DNA of 64,000 nt from Alphaproteobacteria bacterium (GTDB lineage Bacteria > Pseudomonadota > Alphaproteobacteria > Sphingomonadales > Kordiimonadaceae). The notes under the pieces were generated by a model. The model searched no databases. It worked only from the letters and a program-made list of their open reading frames with translations, and was not told the DNA's origin. Of the stretch, positions 28,097 to 37,259 are shown in pieces. The position numbers were made by a program, and so were the translations under genes. The stretch lies in NCBI GenBank assembly GCA_006226495.1, contig SBGU01000031.1, forward strand, positions 1 through 64,000. Reading direction: 5' to 3'. Each line of letters begins with the position of its first letter. Within the stretch, counting starts at the first letter, position 1.

Positions 28097-28110
28097 TGAC
28101 ACCGGTGACA
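28097..28110. promoter_or_regulatory. LacI-type operator 2 before TonB receptor
   Basis: TGACACCGGTGACA, 32 bp (about three helical turns) from operator 1, on the same face of the DNA. Confidence 0.65.
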
Positions 28111-28165
28111 TTTCCACCCTTTTTAGCCCAGTTCAGATCGCGTGACAAGCAATTTATGACAAAAA

Positions 28166-28179
28166 TGATACCGGGGTCA
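28166..28179. promoter_or_regulatory. LacI-type operator 3 before TonB receptor
   Basis: TGATACCGGGGTCA, a weaker match 69 bp from operator 2. Confidence 0.5.
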
Positions 28180-28399
28180 TTGGCGGCATTCCTCAGTTTT
28201 AGCGCTACCATAGCCATGGCGCGCAAACAGCCGTAACGGCGCGGGCCGACATCGGGCCCGTGTGCAAACCATTGCAGGGCGTCCTGATGGCCTGGCCGGC
28301 AGCGGGTGATTCATCGAGTGTGGGGGGATGACGCACGCACAGGCTGGGACAGGCAAGCCCGAAAGGCCGCCCCGCCAGCAGACAAAATCTTTTTGGAAA

Positions 28400-28684
28400 T
28401 CAGTCCTCGTCGGACCGGCGTTCATAGATGCGTTCGCTCCAGCGCCACATCAGGGCACCAAACACCACACCGGCCAGGGCCCAGATCACCAGATGCATCG
28501 GGTCGAATACCGTGGCGAGGATGCTTTCCACCCTGCCCTCGACCCAGCCACGGATCAGGCTGAACAGCAAGAGGGTTGGCAGCCCCCAGCCCAGCACCCC
28601 GTATAAAAGGATATAGCGCATACGGCCACCCCGGCGGATTTTCTCCCACCGGTCAAGCTGGCCAGATGTCCATGCAGTCTCCAT
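28400..28684 (-). CDS. Small two-helix membrane protein
   Basis: 94 residues with two hydrophobic segments (ILLYGVLGWGLPTLLLFSLI and MHLVIWALAGVVFGALMW) separated by a short polar loop. The ends are charged, so it is a small inner-membrane protein. I recognise no family. GGGGGA lies before the ATG at 28684. It stands alone between the pectin receptor control region and a divergent CPBP gene. Confidence 0.6.
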   Translation of the reverse strand: METAWTSGQLDRWEKIRRGGRMRYILLYGVLGWGLPTLLLFSLIRGWVEGRVESILATVFDPMHLVIWALAGVVFGALMWRWSERIYERRSDED

Positions 28685-28925
28685 CAGTCCCCCTTCCCGG
28701 CCGTGGTGACAGCATAAACGCGCGACCGAGGCGCCCAGAATAGCGCAAATTGGAACAAAATTGCAAATTCGGGCCAAACCGGCCGCACCGAAACGGTGCC
28801 GGCATCCGGATCAGGCCCTGAAATCATTTTTCATTTTGCGCCGATTCTGCACCGGCTTATTGTACGCGGGCACGCCAGCACAGAAAACCAGACCGGCGGC
28901 AACGACAGTGAGAGGACACATCATC

Positions 28926-29843
28926 ATGACACAGACACAGGGGTTCAGCCCCCGCGTTGCTGTTCCGGCCTATGCCCTTATCTGGGCGGCGTCGACAGCC
29001 TACCTTTATACAGCCGGTGCGGACTGGACCTTCCCGTTCGTCTCGCTGGCCGTGTTTGGCCTCGGCCTTGGTGGCCTGGCCTGGTTCCTGACCCGGGGCG
29101 CCGACGTGCCCACCACCTCCGTGCCCCGGCCCGGCTTTGAGACCATGGCTATCTTCGGCTATTTGATCCTCTATGCCTTCCTGTTCCTTGGCTTCGGGCT
29201 TTCCTGGCTGAAAACCGAGATCGAGCCCGGACGCGAGCGCGACCTGGCGGTACTGGCCGCCAAGCTCGTCGCCCATGTCGGCCTGCCGGTCCTTTTGATC
29301 CTTGCGCTTCGCGCGCCCCTGAAACCCTTGATGGACCACACCATCCGCCGTCGGCGTTTCTGGCGCACCTTCCTGGTGCTGGCCGGCATTCTTCTGGGCC
29401 TGCAGGCGGCCGTAAGCCCCAGCCTGAAGAATATTGCCGACACCGGCATCGGCACCGGGGCCCTGTTGTGGGTCGCGCCCGCAACCTATCTGTGGCTGAT
29501 TCTGGAAGTGGGGGTGACGGAAGAATTCCTGTTCCGCTCGGTGCTGCAGACACGGCTGAGCGCGCTCTTTCGCTCACATATCAGCGGCATCCTGGTCACG
29601 TCGGTCCTGTTTGCGCTTGTACATGCACCGGGGCTTTATCTGCGCGCCGGTCCCGATGCCTATGGCAGCAGCACCGACCCGTTGCAGGTTGCCGCCTATA
29701 CCATTGCCGTGTTGTCGCCCATCAGCCTGCTGTTCGGGGTCTTGTGGGCGCGCACTCGCAGCTTCCTGTTGATCGTCCTGTTGCATGCGGTCGTGGACTG
29801 GCTGCCCATCATGAGCGAGTTCATCCACACCTGGGCGCTTTAG
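28926..29843 (+). CDS. CPBP-family intramembrane metalloprotease
   Basis: 305 residues with about eight hydrophobic segments. The CPBP/Abi motifs are present: EEFLFRSVLQTRL (the EExxxR glutamates), FALVHAPGL (motif-2 His) and LLHAVVDW (motif-3 His). These residues coordinate the metal within the membrane in Rce1-like proteases. The target is unknown. The ATG at 28926 has GAGGA nine bases upstream. No bacteriocin or prenylated substrate is seen nearby. Confidence 0.85.
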   Translation: MTQTQGFSPRVAVPAYALIWAASTAYLYTAGADWTFPFVSLAVFGLGLGGLAWFLTRGADVPTTSVPRPGFETMAIFGYLILYAFLFLGFGLSWLKTEIEPGRERDLAVLAAKLVAHVGLPVLLILALRAPLKPLMDHTIRRRRFWRTFLVLAGILLGLQAAVSPSLKNIADTGIGTGALLWVAPATYLWLILEVGVTEEFLFRSVLQTRLSALFRSHISGILVTSVLFALVHAPGLYLRAGPDAYGSSTDPLQVAAYTIAVLSPISLLFGVLWARTRSFLLIVLLHAVVDWLPIMSEFIHTWAL

Positions 29844-29857
29844 CCCCTTTCGGGGAT

Positions 29858-29896
29858 GGGCGGGGCAGTGCTATTCCGGCAGACACTGCCCCACCC
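29858..29896. terminator. Hairpin between convergent CPBP and GH3 genes
   Basis: A 13-bp near-perfect stem (GGGCGGGGCAGTG / CACTGCCCCACCC) with a 13-base loop. It lacks a clear U-run, so it is a probable but unproven terminator for one or both convergent genes. Confidence 0.45.
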
Positions 29897-29932
29897 GTCA
29901 GGGGAAGGACCCCTGAATTCCTGTCACGCGAC

Positions 29933-32467
29933 CTAGTCCTGCGCCTCGCACTGGAAGGCGGCATTGCCGCGATCCGCGACAGTTATGTCGGCCACCGAAA
30001 TGCTGGCCGCCCCTTCGCTCGTGAGCCGGAAGGGCACGTCCACGGCTTTCATCTCCAGGGGCGTGCCGAAACAGGAAAGCTTCAGCGCCACATGCTGCCA
30101 GCCCTGGCCCACCAGCGCCCGGATATGGTCGGTCAGGTCCACCGTGGCGCCACAGCCTTCACCACAGGTCATGGCCACGCCAACGGACCCCGTGGGCAGG
30201 CTGTCGAGCTTCATCTCGAAACTCAGAACCCCGCCCGCCTGCCGGTAGGCCGACAGGTCCAGGGGATCGGTGCCGCCAGAAATTTCGACAAAACCGGGTT
30301 TGGCGCCGGTCCAGTCGACCAGAAGCGCATCTTCCTGCACCTTCATGTCGGCGGTGCGGATGGTCATGCCGTCATCCGGCAGTTTGGCATAGGGCCCGCT
30401 CATGATCTGGGGCGTGTCGCCGTCACCGATATAGACCCGCCAGGGCGCCAGGGGCCGGCCTGCATAAAGCGCAAGCCGGTCGGCCATGCCATGCTGAACA
30501 CCTTCCACATCTTCCGGCAGCATACCCGGGCCTTCTTCACCGCCCGCATACGACAGGCCATAACCGAAGGCGAACAGCGGGTCATAATTCGGATGGCGCC
30601 GGTCCAGAACCGCCTGCAAGGGCGTTTTGGGCCAACTGAAGGACAGGCGGCCCGTGAAATCATGGGCTGGTGTGCCGTCCGCGCCTGCAACCAGCACATC
30701 GGCCACCCCTGCCCCCTGGCTGCCCGGCAACCAGGCGGCCACAAAGGCGTCTGATGCATTCATTTCGGGGTTCACCCACAAGGGACGCCCTGACAGGAAC
30801 ACGCTGACCACAGGAATACCCGCGTCATGCCAGGGTTTGACAAGCGCCAGATCGGTCTTGTCGCCCGGTTCATACTCGAGCGTATCGCGGTCGCCCTGGA
30901 ATTCGGCATAGGGGTTTTCGCCATACACCGCGATCACCACATCGGGTTTGACATCCGTTTTGCCATCTGCTGCCAGCACCACCGTGCCGCCTGCGGCTTC
31001 CACCCGTTCCTTGATGCCATCATAGATACTGGTGCCGCCCGGGAAATCGCTGTTCTGGTTGCCCGTGCCCTGCCAGCTTATGGTCCAGCCGCCGGCCTGT
31101 TTGCCGATATTGTCGGCGCCGTCGCCGATCACCAGCACGGTCTTGCCGGGCTGGATCGGCAGCACATGGTCCTTGTTCTTCAGAAGCACCAGCGACTTGC
31201 GCACCGCCTCGCGCGCCAGTGCCTTGTGGGCCGGCTGGCCGATGATACCGTCCTTGCCGGCCACCCCGCGCGCAGACGGGCGCGGCTTGTCGAACAGCCC
31301 GGCGCGGAATTTCATGCGCAGGATGCGGCGCACGGCTTCGTCCAGCCGCGCGCTGCTGATGATGCCGGCCTTCGCATCCTGCAGGGTGTTTTCATAAAAA
31401 CCCTTCCAGTCCTGCGGCACCATGACGATATCGATGCCGGCATTGACCGACTGGGCGCAGGATACGTTCGAACAGCCTTTCACCTGCCCGTGGGCATTCC
31501 AGTCGCTGACCACAGGGCCATCAAAGCCCATACGGCCCTTCAGGATGTCGTCCAGCAGATATTTATGGCCATGCAGCTTGACCCCGTTCCAGCTTGAGAA
31601 GCTGGCCATGGCGGTCTGCACACCGGCCTCGATCGCACTTTCATAGCCCGCGGCATGAATGTCCCGAAGCTCCTGTTCGGAGACCTTGGCATCACCCTGG
31701 TCGTCGCCACCTTCGGTGCCGCCGTCGCCGACAAAATGTTTGGCCGTGGCCACCACATGGTTGACGTCCAGGAATTCCGGCGTGCCCACCACACCCTGCA
31801 GGCCTTCGACCATGGCACCGCCATAGGCTTTCACCAGTTCGGGCGCCTCGGAATAGCTTTCATAGGTGCGGCCCCAGCGATCGTCCTGCACCACGGCAAG
31901 GGTGGGCGCGAAGGTCCAGTCGATGCCGGTGACACGCATTTCAAGCGCGGTCACCCCGCCGATCCGGCGCATCAGGTCAACATCATGGGCGGCGCCAAGG
32001 CCGATATTGTGCGGGAAGATGGTAGCACCGATGACATTATTATGGCCATGCACGGCGTCCGAGCCCCAGAGCAGCGGGATCTTCGGTCGGTCGGGCGCAA
32101 CATCCAGCGAGGCATCATAGAAAGCGTCCGCCATCGCCAGCCATTCGCCCGGCGTGGCATATTTGTTCCGGTGCGGCAGCGAGCCACCGCCATTGAGGAT
32201 GGAACCGATATGGTAGTCCCGTACTTCTTTTGGCGTGATATACTGGATTTCCGGCTGCACGATCTGGCCGACTTTTTCTTCGACCGTCATGGCCGCGATC
32301 AGCGCATCGATTTTGGCTTCCATTGCCGGGTCCTGTTTCACCGGGCTCTCGAGCACCGGCCAGATTTCCGGCTGGTTGGCTGATGCGGGCAGGCATGGTG
32401 CGACCAAAAGGCTGCTCGCCATCAGGGCCACGGCAAACGAACGGTATTTACGAGACAGGGATGTCAC
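29933..32467 (-). CDS. Exported glycoside hydrolase family 3 (beta-glucosidase-like)
   Basis: 844 residues from a GTG at 32467 with AGGA upstream. The ATG-initiated frame opening at 32800 overlaps the halogenase and has non-coding character before the signal. The signal peptide (YRSFAVALMASSLLVAPCLPASA) sends it to the periplasm. The GH3 barrel has the LLWGSDAVHGHN and ATAKHFVGDGG sequences and the nucleophile Asp in FDGPVVSDWNAHG. The second GH3 domain (KSLVLLKNKDHVLP, PGGTSIYDGI) and a C-terminal beta-sandwich of about 150 residues follow. It resembles 1,4-beta-glucan glucohydrolases. It is the last gene after the receptor and halogenase genes. Confidence 0.9.
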   Translation of the reverse strand: MTSLSRKYRSFAVALMASSLLVAPCLPASANQPEIWPVLESPVKQDPAMEAKIDALIAAMTVEEKVGQIVQPEIQYITPKEVRDYHIGSILNGGGSLPHRNKYATPGEWLAMADAFYDASLDVAPDRPKIPLLWGSDAVHGHNNVIGATIFPHNIGLGAAHDVDLMRRIGGVTALEMRVTGIDWTFAPTLAVVQDDRWGRTYESYSEAPELVKAYGGAMVEGLQGVVGTPEFLDVNHVVATAKHFVGDGGTEGGDDQGDAKVSEQELRDIHAAGYESAIEAGVQTAMASFSSWNGVKLHGHKYLLDDILKGRMGFDGPVVSDWNAHGQVKGCSNVSCAQSVNAGIDIVMVPQDWKGFYENTLQDAKAGIISSARLDEAVRRILRMKFRAGLFDKPRPSARGVAGKDGIIGQPAHKALAREAVRKSLVLLKNKDHVLPIQPGKTVLVIGDGADNIGKQAGGWTISWQGTGNQNSDFPGGTSIYDGIKERVEAAGGTVVLAADGKTDVKPDVVIAVYGENPYAEFQGDRDTLEYEPGDKTDLALVKPWHDAGIPVVSVFLSGRPLWVNPEMNASDAFVAAWLPGSQGAGVADVLVAGADGTPAHDFTGRLSFSWPKTPLQAVLDRRHPNYDPLFAFGYGLSYAGGEEGPGMLPEDVEGVQHGMADRLALYAGRPLAPWRVYIGDGDTPQIMSGPYAKLPDDGMTIRTADMKVQEDALLVDWTGAKPGFVEISGGTDPLDLSAYRQAGGVLSFEMKLDSLPTGSVGVAMTCGEGCGATVDLTDHIRALVGQGWQHVALKLSCFGTPLEMKAVDVPFRLTSEGAASISVADITVADRGNAAFQCEAQD

Positions 32468-32504
32468 AGCGGTCCTTTCAAGACGGGTCCAGCCGGGGTC
32501 GCCT

Positions 32505-34037
32505 TCAGGCGACACGGCTTGCCCTCGATATCTGGAATTTGATGAAGTCTTCATGGGGCGGCAGGCGCATGGCGGTGTCGCGCAGGCGCGCGCGGTCGCC
32601 GTCCAGCCGGGCACGGATGTCCGACAGATTGTGCGCATCCACCAGCGGGTCATAGGCGACGGGTTCAACCCCCTGCCCCAGGAATACGGCGATCCAGCTT
32701 GTGCTGGTGAACAGGTCATAGGCACGGGGCGGAATGCGGCCTTCGGCGGCAAACAGCGCCATGCGGTGCCTGAGCGTTTCAGGAATTTCCATGTCCGCAC
32801 AATAGCGCCAGAACGCGCTGTCCCGCCGGCGTGTGGCCTTATAGTGCAGGATCAGGAAATCGCGGATTTCCTCGAATTCGATGCGCGCGAGGCGGTTATA
32901 TTCCGCTGTGCCGGCCTCGGAAAATCCGGTCGAGGGGAAAAAGTCCAACAGTTTGGTGATGCCGGCCTGGATCAGGTGAATGCTGGTGCTTTCCAAGGGT
33001 TCCAGGAACCCGGAAGACAGGCCGATGGCGACACAGTTCCTGTCCCACACCTTGTCGCGCATACCGGTGGTGAAGCGCAGGAGATTGGGTTCCGCCAAAG
33101 CTTCACCATCAAGGTTCGCGAGCAAGTCTGCGGTCGCTTCCTCGTCGCTCATGTGATGGCTTGCATAGACACTGCCGTTGCCGGTGCGGTGCTGCAGCGG
33201 AATACGCCAGCGCCAGCCAGCCGTGTGGGCGGTCGAACGGGTATAGGGGATGGCAGGTCCCACTTTGGCGCAGGGGATGGCAACCGCACGGTCGCACGGC
33301 AGCCAGTGGCGCCAGTCCTGATAGCCGACCCCCAGCGCACCGCCGATCAACAGCGCGCGGAAACCGGAACAATCGACAAAAAAATCGGCCTCCAGCACCC
33401 GCCCGCCTTCAAGCTGCACGCCGGTGATGAAACCGCTGTCGCCCTCTTGCAAAACCCCCGTGACCTTGCCTTCAACTCGGGTCACGCGCCGGGCTTCGGC
33501 ATAGGTGCGCAGGAAGCGGGCATAAAGGCTCGCATCAAAATGAAAGGCCGAACCGAAGGCCGACAGGGGCGAGCGCGGATCGGCAGCGGGGGCGGCACAC
33601 CGACCGGCTTTTGCGGCCAGCGCACAGATGGAAAAATCGTCCAGCGGCGCCGTATATCCCGCGCGGCGGAGCTTCAGCCAATAATGATGCAGGTAACGCG
33701 CATCCGGGCTGGCGCCATGCAGACCGAACGGATGGAAATAGCTGTGGCCTTCCTCCAGCCAGTTCGTGAATTCGATGCCCAGCTTGTAGGTCCCCCGGGT
33801 GGCGGCCAGGAATTCGCCTTCATCAATACCCAGGAGATTGTTGAACGTGCGAATGGGCGGGATCGTGGCCTCGCCAACCCCCACGGTGCCGATATCGGCG
33901 GATTCCACCAGCGTGATCTCCACCACATGGCCGAACATACGGCTCATGGCGGCGGCGGTCATCCAGCCGGCGGTACCGCCCCCCACAATCAGGAGGCGCC
34001 GCGGCAATATGCGGTCAGGCAGATGGCTTTGGCTCAT
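32505..34037 (-). CDS. Flavin-dependent tryptophan-type halogenase
   Basis: 510 residues. The FAD motif GGGTAGW is at 19-25, the catalytic Lys that carries the hypohalous intermediate fits K85 in GTYKLGIEF, the family signature WxWxIP is WRWRIP at 275-280, and GFLEPLESTSIH carries the Glu that helps position the halogen. All key residues of PrnA-like enzymes seem intact. It uses reduced FAD from a separate reductase, not found nearby, to halogenate an indole-like ring. The start at 34037 has AGGTG upstream. It sits between a TonB receptor and a GH3 glycosidase, a context seen for other orphan halogenases of caulobacters and xanthomonads; the natural substrate is unknown. Confidence 0.9.
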   Translation of the reverse strand: MSQSHLPDRILPRRLLIVGGGTAGWMTAAAMSRMFGHVVEITLVESADIGTVGVGEATIPPIRTFNNLLGIDEGEFLAATRGTYKLGIEFTNWLEEGHSYFHPFGLHGASPDARYLHHYWLKLRRAGYTAPLDDFSICALAAKAGRCAAPAADPRSPLSAFGSAFHFDASLYARFLRTYAEARRVTRVEGKVTGVLQEGDSGFITGVQLEGGRVLEADFFVDCSGFRALLIGGALGVGYQDWRHWLPCDRAVAIPCAKVGPAIPYTRSTAHTAGWRWRIPLQHRTGNGSVYASHHMSDEEATADLLANLDGEALAEPNLLRFTTGMRDKVWDRNCVAIGLSSGFLEPLESTSIHLIQAGITKLLDFFPSTGFSEAGTAEYNRLARIEFEEIRDFLILHYKATRRRDSAFWRYCADMEIPETLRHRMALFAAEGRIPPRAYDLFTSTSWIAVFLGQGVEPVAYDPLVDAHNLSDIRARLDGDRARLRDTAMRLPPHEDFIKFQISRASRVA

Positions 34038-34063
34038 GTTGCACCTGTGGCACTGGTTTGTCG

Positions 34064-34100
34064 GAAAAATTGGGTGCGGTGAGGGAAGACACCGCACCCA
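34064..34100 (-). terminator. Terminator between TonB receptor 2 and halogenase
   Basis: An 11-bp perfect stem (TGGGTGCGGTG / CACCGCACCCA) with an 8-base loop. On the minus strand it is followed by AATTTTT. It lies just after the receptor stop and 27 bp before the halogenase start. Confidence 0.8.
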
Positions 34101-34115
34101 GTGCCCCTTGGAGAG

Positions 34116-37088
34116 CTAGAAGCGGAACCGGCCACCGAGCAGGAACCGGCGCGGACCCGAGTTATAGCGGAAAGGCAGATTCTCGAACTGGAGATACTCG
34201 CTCTGCGCTTCCTTGGTGATATTCACCGCTTCGGCCGTCAGGTCGAAATTGTCGGTGACATGTACCACAAGCTGGGCGTCGAGTTGGCCGTAGGGCCTGA
34301 TCCAGCGGCCGAGCGAGCGGCTGACATCGCCGTCGTTGAAGCCGAAGTTGCCGTTATAACGCTTGCTGCGCCAGGTGTAGGACACGCGGGCCTCGAACAG
34401 GTCCTGCTGGTAATAGACCTGGGCGTTGGCCGAATGTTTGGATACGCCCGGGATCGGCAGGCCTTCGTCGAAATCGTTGTAGCTCGAGCTCGTGCTGTCC
34501 GAGAAGGTATAGTTGGCGATGAAACCGCCGCCCCACTCGAAGGCATATTGCCCGCCGATTTCGAAACCGCGGATGCGGCCGCCCTCGCCGTTTTCAGGCA
34601 GGGATACCGGGCCAAGGCGCCCGCCAGCCTGGTCGTTCACGAAAATCGGCACGGTGTTGGTGACAATGAAGCTGTCCACCTCTTTCCAGAAGCCGCTGAC
34701 CGAGATCAGGCCTTCGCTGCCGATATAATATTCGTACCCGAGGTCCATCTGGGTGGCGCGGAACGGGTCAAGCTCCGGGTTGCCCGAGCTGCCGTTCACG
34801 AACTCGAACAGGTTGGTGTCCGGGTTGCGGTTGAAGAAGGTTTCGAAACCGCGGCCCAGGTCAAAGAGGCGCTGGCGCGCAACCACGCGGGCGGCAGATG
34901 CCCGTACCTTCGAGTTTTCATCCAGGTTCAGGACCACGTTGGCGCTGGGCAGGATGTCGGTGTAGGAGCGCGAGGTGCGGATGGTATCCGCGTCCCGAAG
35001 CACGCCGTTCCAGCTATCGGTCCCCCAATAGGTGGGGTCTGCGCCCGCCGGCGTGCCCTGGTCGACCGTCAGGTCGGTGCGCACGATGCGGACACCCACA
35101 TTCACATGGTAGGTATCGGCTTCATCGCCGACATCTGCCATCAGGTAACCGGACGTGGTTTTTTCCTTCACCTTGAAGCTGTTCAGCGGGTCAATGAAAC
35201 GGCTGAACGGGGTATCGGGATACAGCGACTGTATCCAGGCAAGGCCGTCGACCATCTGGCCGCGGTCCTGCGCCAGAAGGGTGTCGGTGCCGCCACCGCC
35301 ATTGCCGCCCCAGAAACCGTTGATGGTTTCAACCCGGCCCGAATTGGACGTGAAGGTATCGAACGGCGTGATAAGGGGCGGGCTGTTGCCAAAACGGTTG
35401 TCACAGCCACCCGGGATACCCGGCGTACCGGCCGGCAATTCACAGGACTTGAAGCCGATGGCGCCATCCTGGAAATAGCCGTAGGGCGTCCAGTTCTGGC
35501 CAAAGTCGGTGCCGTCCAGTTCGCCCTTGCCGGAATAGTCGGCCAGGTAACGCGCCTGTTCGAAATCGATATCGCGCACGGCATAGCGCGCACCGGCACT
35601 GATGGTCACATTGCCCGACGAAATGAATTCGGGATCGTAGGCAATGTCGCCGCGTACCGAATAGTTCTCGAGGTCGGAGGCATTGTCGAACAACCAGTGC
35701 GACTTGAAGAAGCCATACGCCGGGTTGGTGAACAGGTCCGGCACATCCACGAGCGTGAACGAAGGCAGGGTGCCGTCGCCATTGTCGTAGGTATAGCGGA
35801 AGTTCGCCGGCGCATCCGGGTTGGCCGCCTGGTGGCTGTAGCCGGTCGAGCTCGATGCATCGGCGGTCGGTACACTATATTGTGTGTAACGCACGTCGTT
35901 GTTGGCATTCAGGCTGGTCATGCTGGATTTGGCATAAGCACCCTTGATGCTGCCGCGCCAGCGCCCGCCATCATCGAAATTCATGCCGAGCTGGATATTG
36001 TCAGCCTTGGTTTTTGTGGTCTGCACGAAGGAAATCGCTTCAGCAGAATTGGCGATGAAGGTACCGCGTTCGAGCACATTGTTGGCGCCGATCACGATAT
36101 CATAGTCCGGATCGAGACCCGGGCTCTCGAGGTTCATCGGATATTTGATCGATGCTTCCTGGGTTGCGACCGTCAGGTCCGAATGGAACCAGTTGGCTTC
36201 GACCGTAAAGGCCTCGGTTACACGCGCTTCGGCACCCAGGCTGAAACCCCAGCGCTCGCGCTCCTCGTCCCGGTCGGTGACATAGCGGTATTCCGGTGCG
36301 TAATAATTCTGCACCGTGCCCGCGTCGGCCCGGTTCGACAGCACCCAGTTGCCGCGGTTGTCGCCGCCCATGACGTTGGTATGCAGGTTCTGCTTGTCGT
36401 AGGACGCGGTCGCGATCAGGCCGAATTTATCCTCGTTCTTGTAACCGACAGCCACGGCACCCGTGGGTTCCCAGCCGCCGATTTCCGACCCCTTGCTCAT
36501 GCGGCCGTTGCCGGCGACGGTCAGGCCGTCGTCAAGCGCGAGCGGGCTGCGGGTCTTGAGGTTGATGATACCGCCAAGGCCGCCTTCAAGGAGCGAGGCA
36601 TTGGGGCTTTTATACACATCCACACCGCCGATCAGTTCGGCCGGGATGCCTTCCAGCGAGTCCTGCTTGCGGTCGCCGCCTTCACCCAGGCGGAATACCT
36701 CGAGGCCGGTCAGGAACACTTCGCCGTTCAACACGGTGACGTTCTGGTCAAGGCCGCGGATACGCACCGTGGTGCCCTGCCCGTTGTCGCGGTCGATCTG
36801 TACACCCGAAAGGCGCTGCAGGGATTCCGCCACGTTCTGGTCCGGGAACTTGCCGATATCCTCGGCAGTCACGGATTCCAGAAACAAGTTGGAGTTGCGT
36901 TTATTGGAAAGCGCATCGGCAAGCGAAGCCCGGAAACCGGTAACGGTGATTTCCTCGATTTCCTTCGCGTCGCTGTCGGCGCTGGTATCCTGGGCAAGCG
37001 CGGGATGCGCAGCCAGAAGGCCGCACAGGGACGTGGCGGCCAGAAGCGCTTGGCGCCGGGCAAACCGGCGGCGTGATAGTACGGTCAT
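34116..37088 (-). CDS. TonB-dependent outer-membrane receptor, beta-glucoside locus
   Basis: 990 residues. The signal peptide ends near PALAQ. The TonB box region is EEITVTGFRASLADAL, and the plug is seen in AEDIGKFPDQNVAESLQRLSGVQIDRDNG. The long barrel ends with FLLGGRFRF, the correct terminal aromatic for outer-membrane assembly. It belongs to the same family as the pectin receptor but is clearly a different paralogue. The start at 37088 has GGAGGAGA seven bases upstream. LacI-type palindromes lie 43 and 100 bp upstream. With GH3 it probably imports a beta-linked oligoglucoside. Confidence 0.92.
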   Translation of the reverse strand: MTVLSRRRFARRQALLAATSLCGLLAAHPALAQDTSADSDAKEIEEITVTGFRASLADALSNKRNSNLFLESVTAEDIGKFPDQNVAESLQRLSGVQIDRDNGQGTTVRIRGLDQNVTVLNGEVFLTGLEVFRLGEGGDRKQDSLEGIPAELIGGVDVYKSPNASLLEGGLGGIINLKTRSPLALDDGLTVAGNGRMSKGSEIGGWEPTGAVAVGYKNEDKFGLIATASYDKQNLHTNVMGGDNRGNWVLSNRADAGTVQNYYAPEYRYVTDRDEERERWGFSLGAEARVTEAFTVEANWFHSDLTVATQEASIKYPMNLESPGLDPDYDIVIGANNVLERGTFIANSAEAISFVQTTKTKADNIQLGMNFDDGGRWRGSIKGAYAKSSMTSLNANNDVRYTQYSVPTADASSSTGYSHQAANPDAPANFRYTYDNGDGTLPSFTLVDVPDLFTNPAYGFFKSHWLFDNASDLENYSVRGDIAYDPEFISSGNVTISAGARYAVRDIDFEQARYLADYSGKGELDGTDFGQNWTPYGYFQDGAIGFKSCELPAGTPGIPGGCDNRFGNSPPLITPFDTFTSNSGRVETINGFWGGNGGGGTDTLLAQDRGQMVDGLAWIQSLYPDTPFSRFIDPLNSFKVKEKTTSGYLMADVGDEADTYHVNVGVRIVRTDLTVDQGTPAGADPTYWGTDSWNGVLRDADTIRTSRSYTDILPSANVVLNLDENSKVRASAARVVARQRLFDLGRGFETFFNRNPDTNLFEFVNGSSGNPELDPFRATQMDLGYEYYIGSEGLISVSGFWKEVDSFIVTNTVPIFVNDQAGGRLGPVSLPENGEGGRIRGFEIGGQYAFEWGGGFIANYTFSDSTSSSYNDFDEGLPIPGVSKHSANAQVYYQQDLFEARVSYTWRSKRYNGNFGFNDGDVSRSLGRWIRPYGQLDAQLVVHVTDNFDLTAEAVNITKEAQSEYLQFENLPFRYNSGPRRFLLGGRFRF

Positions 37089-37130
37089 GTTATCTCCTCC
37101 CAGACTGTGAACAGCACTGACCCTTCCAAC

Positions 37131-37144
37131 TGACAGCGCTGTCA
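37131..37144. promoter_or_regulatory. LacI-type operator, receptor 2, proximal
   Basis: TGACAGCGCTGTCA is a perfect palindrome 43 bp before the receptor start. Its centre (AGCGCT) differs from the pectin operators (CCGG), so a different LacI protein, the one at 37260-38291, should bind. Confidence 0.7.
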
Positions 37145-37187
37145 AGAATGTGTGTAATACATGCCGGAGACTGAGTCCAGAATTTTC

Positions 37188-37201
37188 TGAAAGCGCTTCC
37201 A
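37188..37201. promoter_or_regulatory. LacI-type operator, receptor 2, distal
   Basis: TGAAAGCGCTTCCA, 57 bp from the proximal site. A third, weaker element (GTTAGCGCTATCA, 37250-37262) overlaps the LacI stop codon. Confidence 0.6.
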
Positions 37202-37259
37202 TATTTTTTCAGAAACGCATGACGGCATGGGGAGGCATGCCGCCGGAACGTTAGCGCTA

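Larger units (their letters stand above)
27954..28399. promoter_or_regulatory. Control region upstream of the pectin TonB receptor
   Basis: A 446-bp stretch with no gene. It carries three LacI-type operators listed separately and, at about 28198-28210, TTTAGCGCTACCA. The latter is half of a TGGTAGCGCTACCA palindrome of the kind used by other LacI-family regulators in caulobacters. From 28215 to 28399 I see no further structure. Confidence 0.6.

Noticed and set aside
34101-37076. A 991-codon plus-strand open frame antisense to TonB receptor 2
   Set aside because: Its translation has no signal, plug or barrel features. The minus frame has a signal peptide, TonB box, FPDQN plug and terminal Phe.
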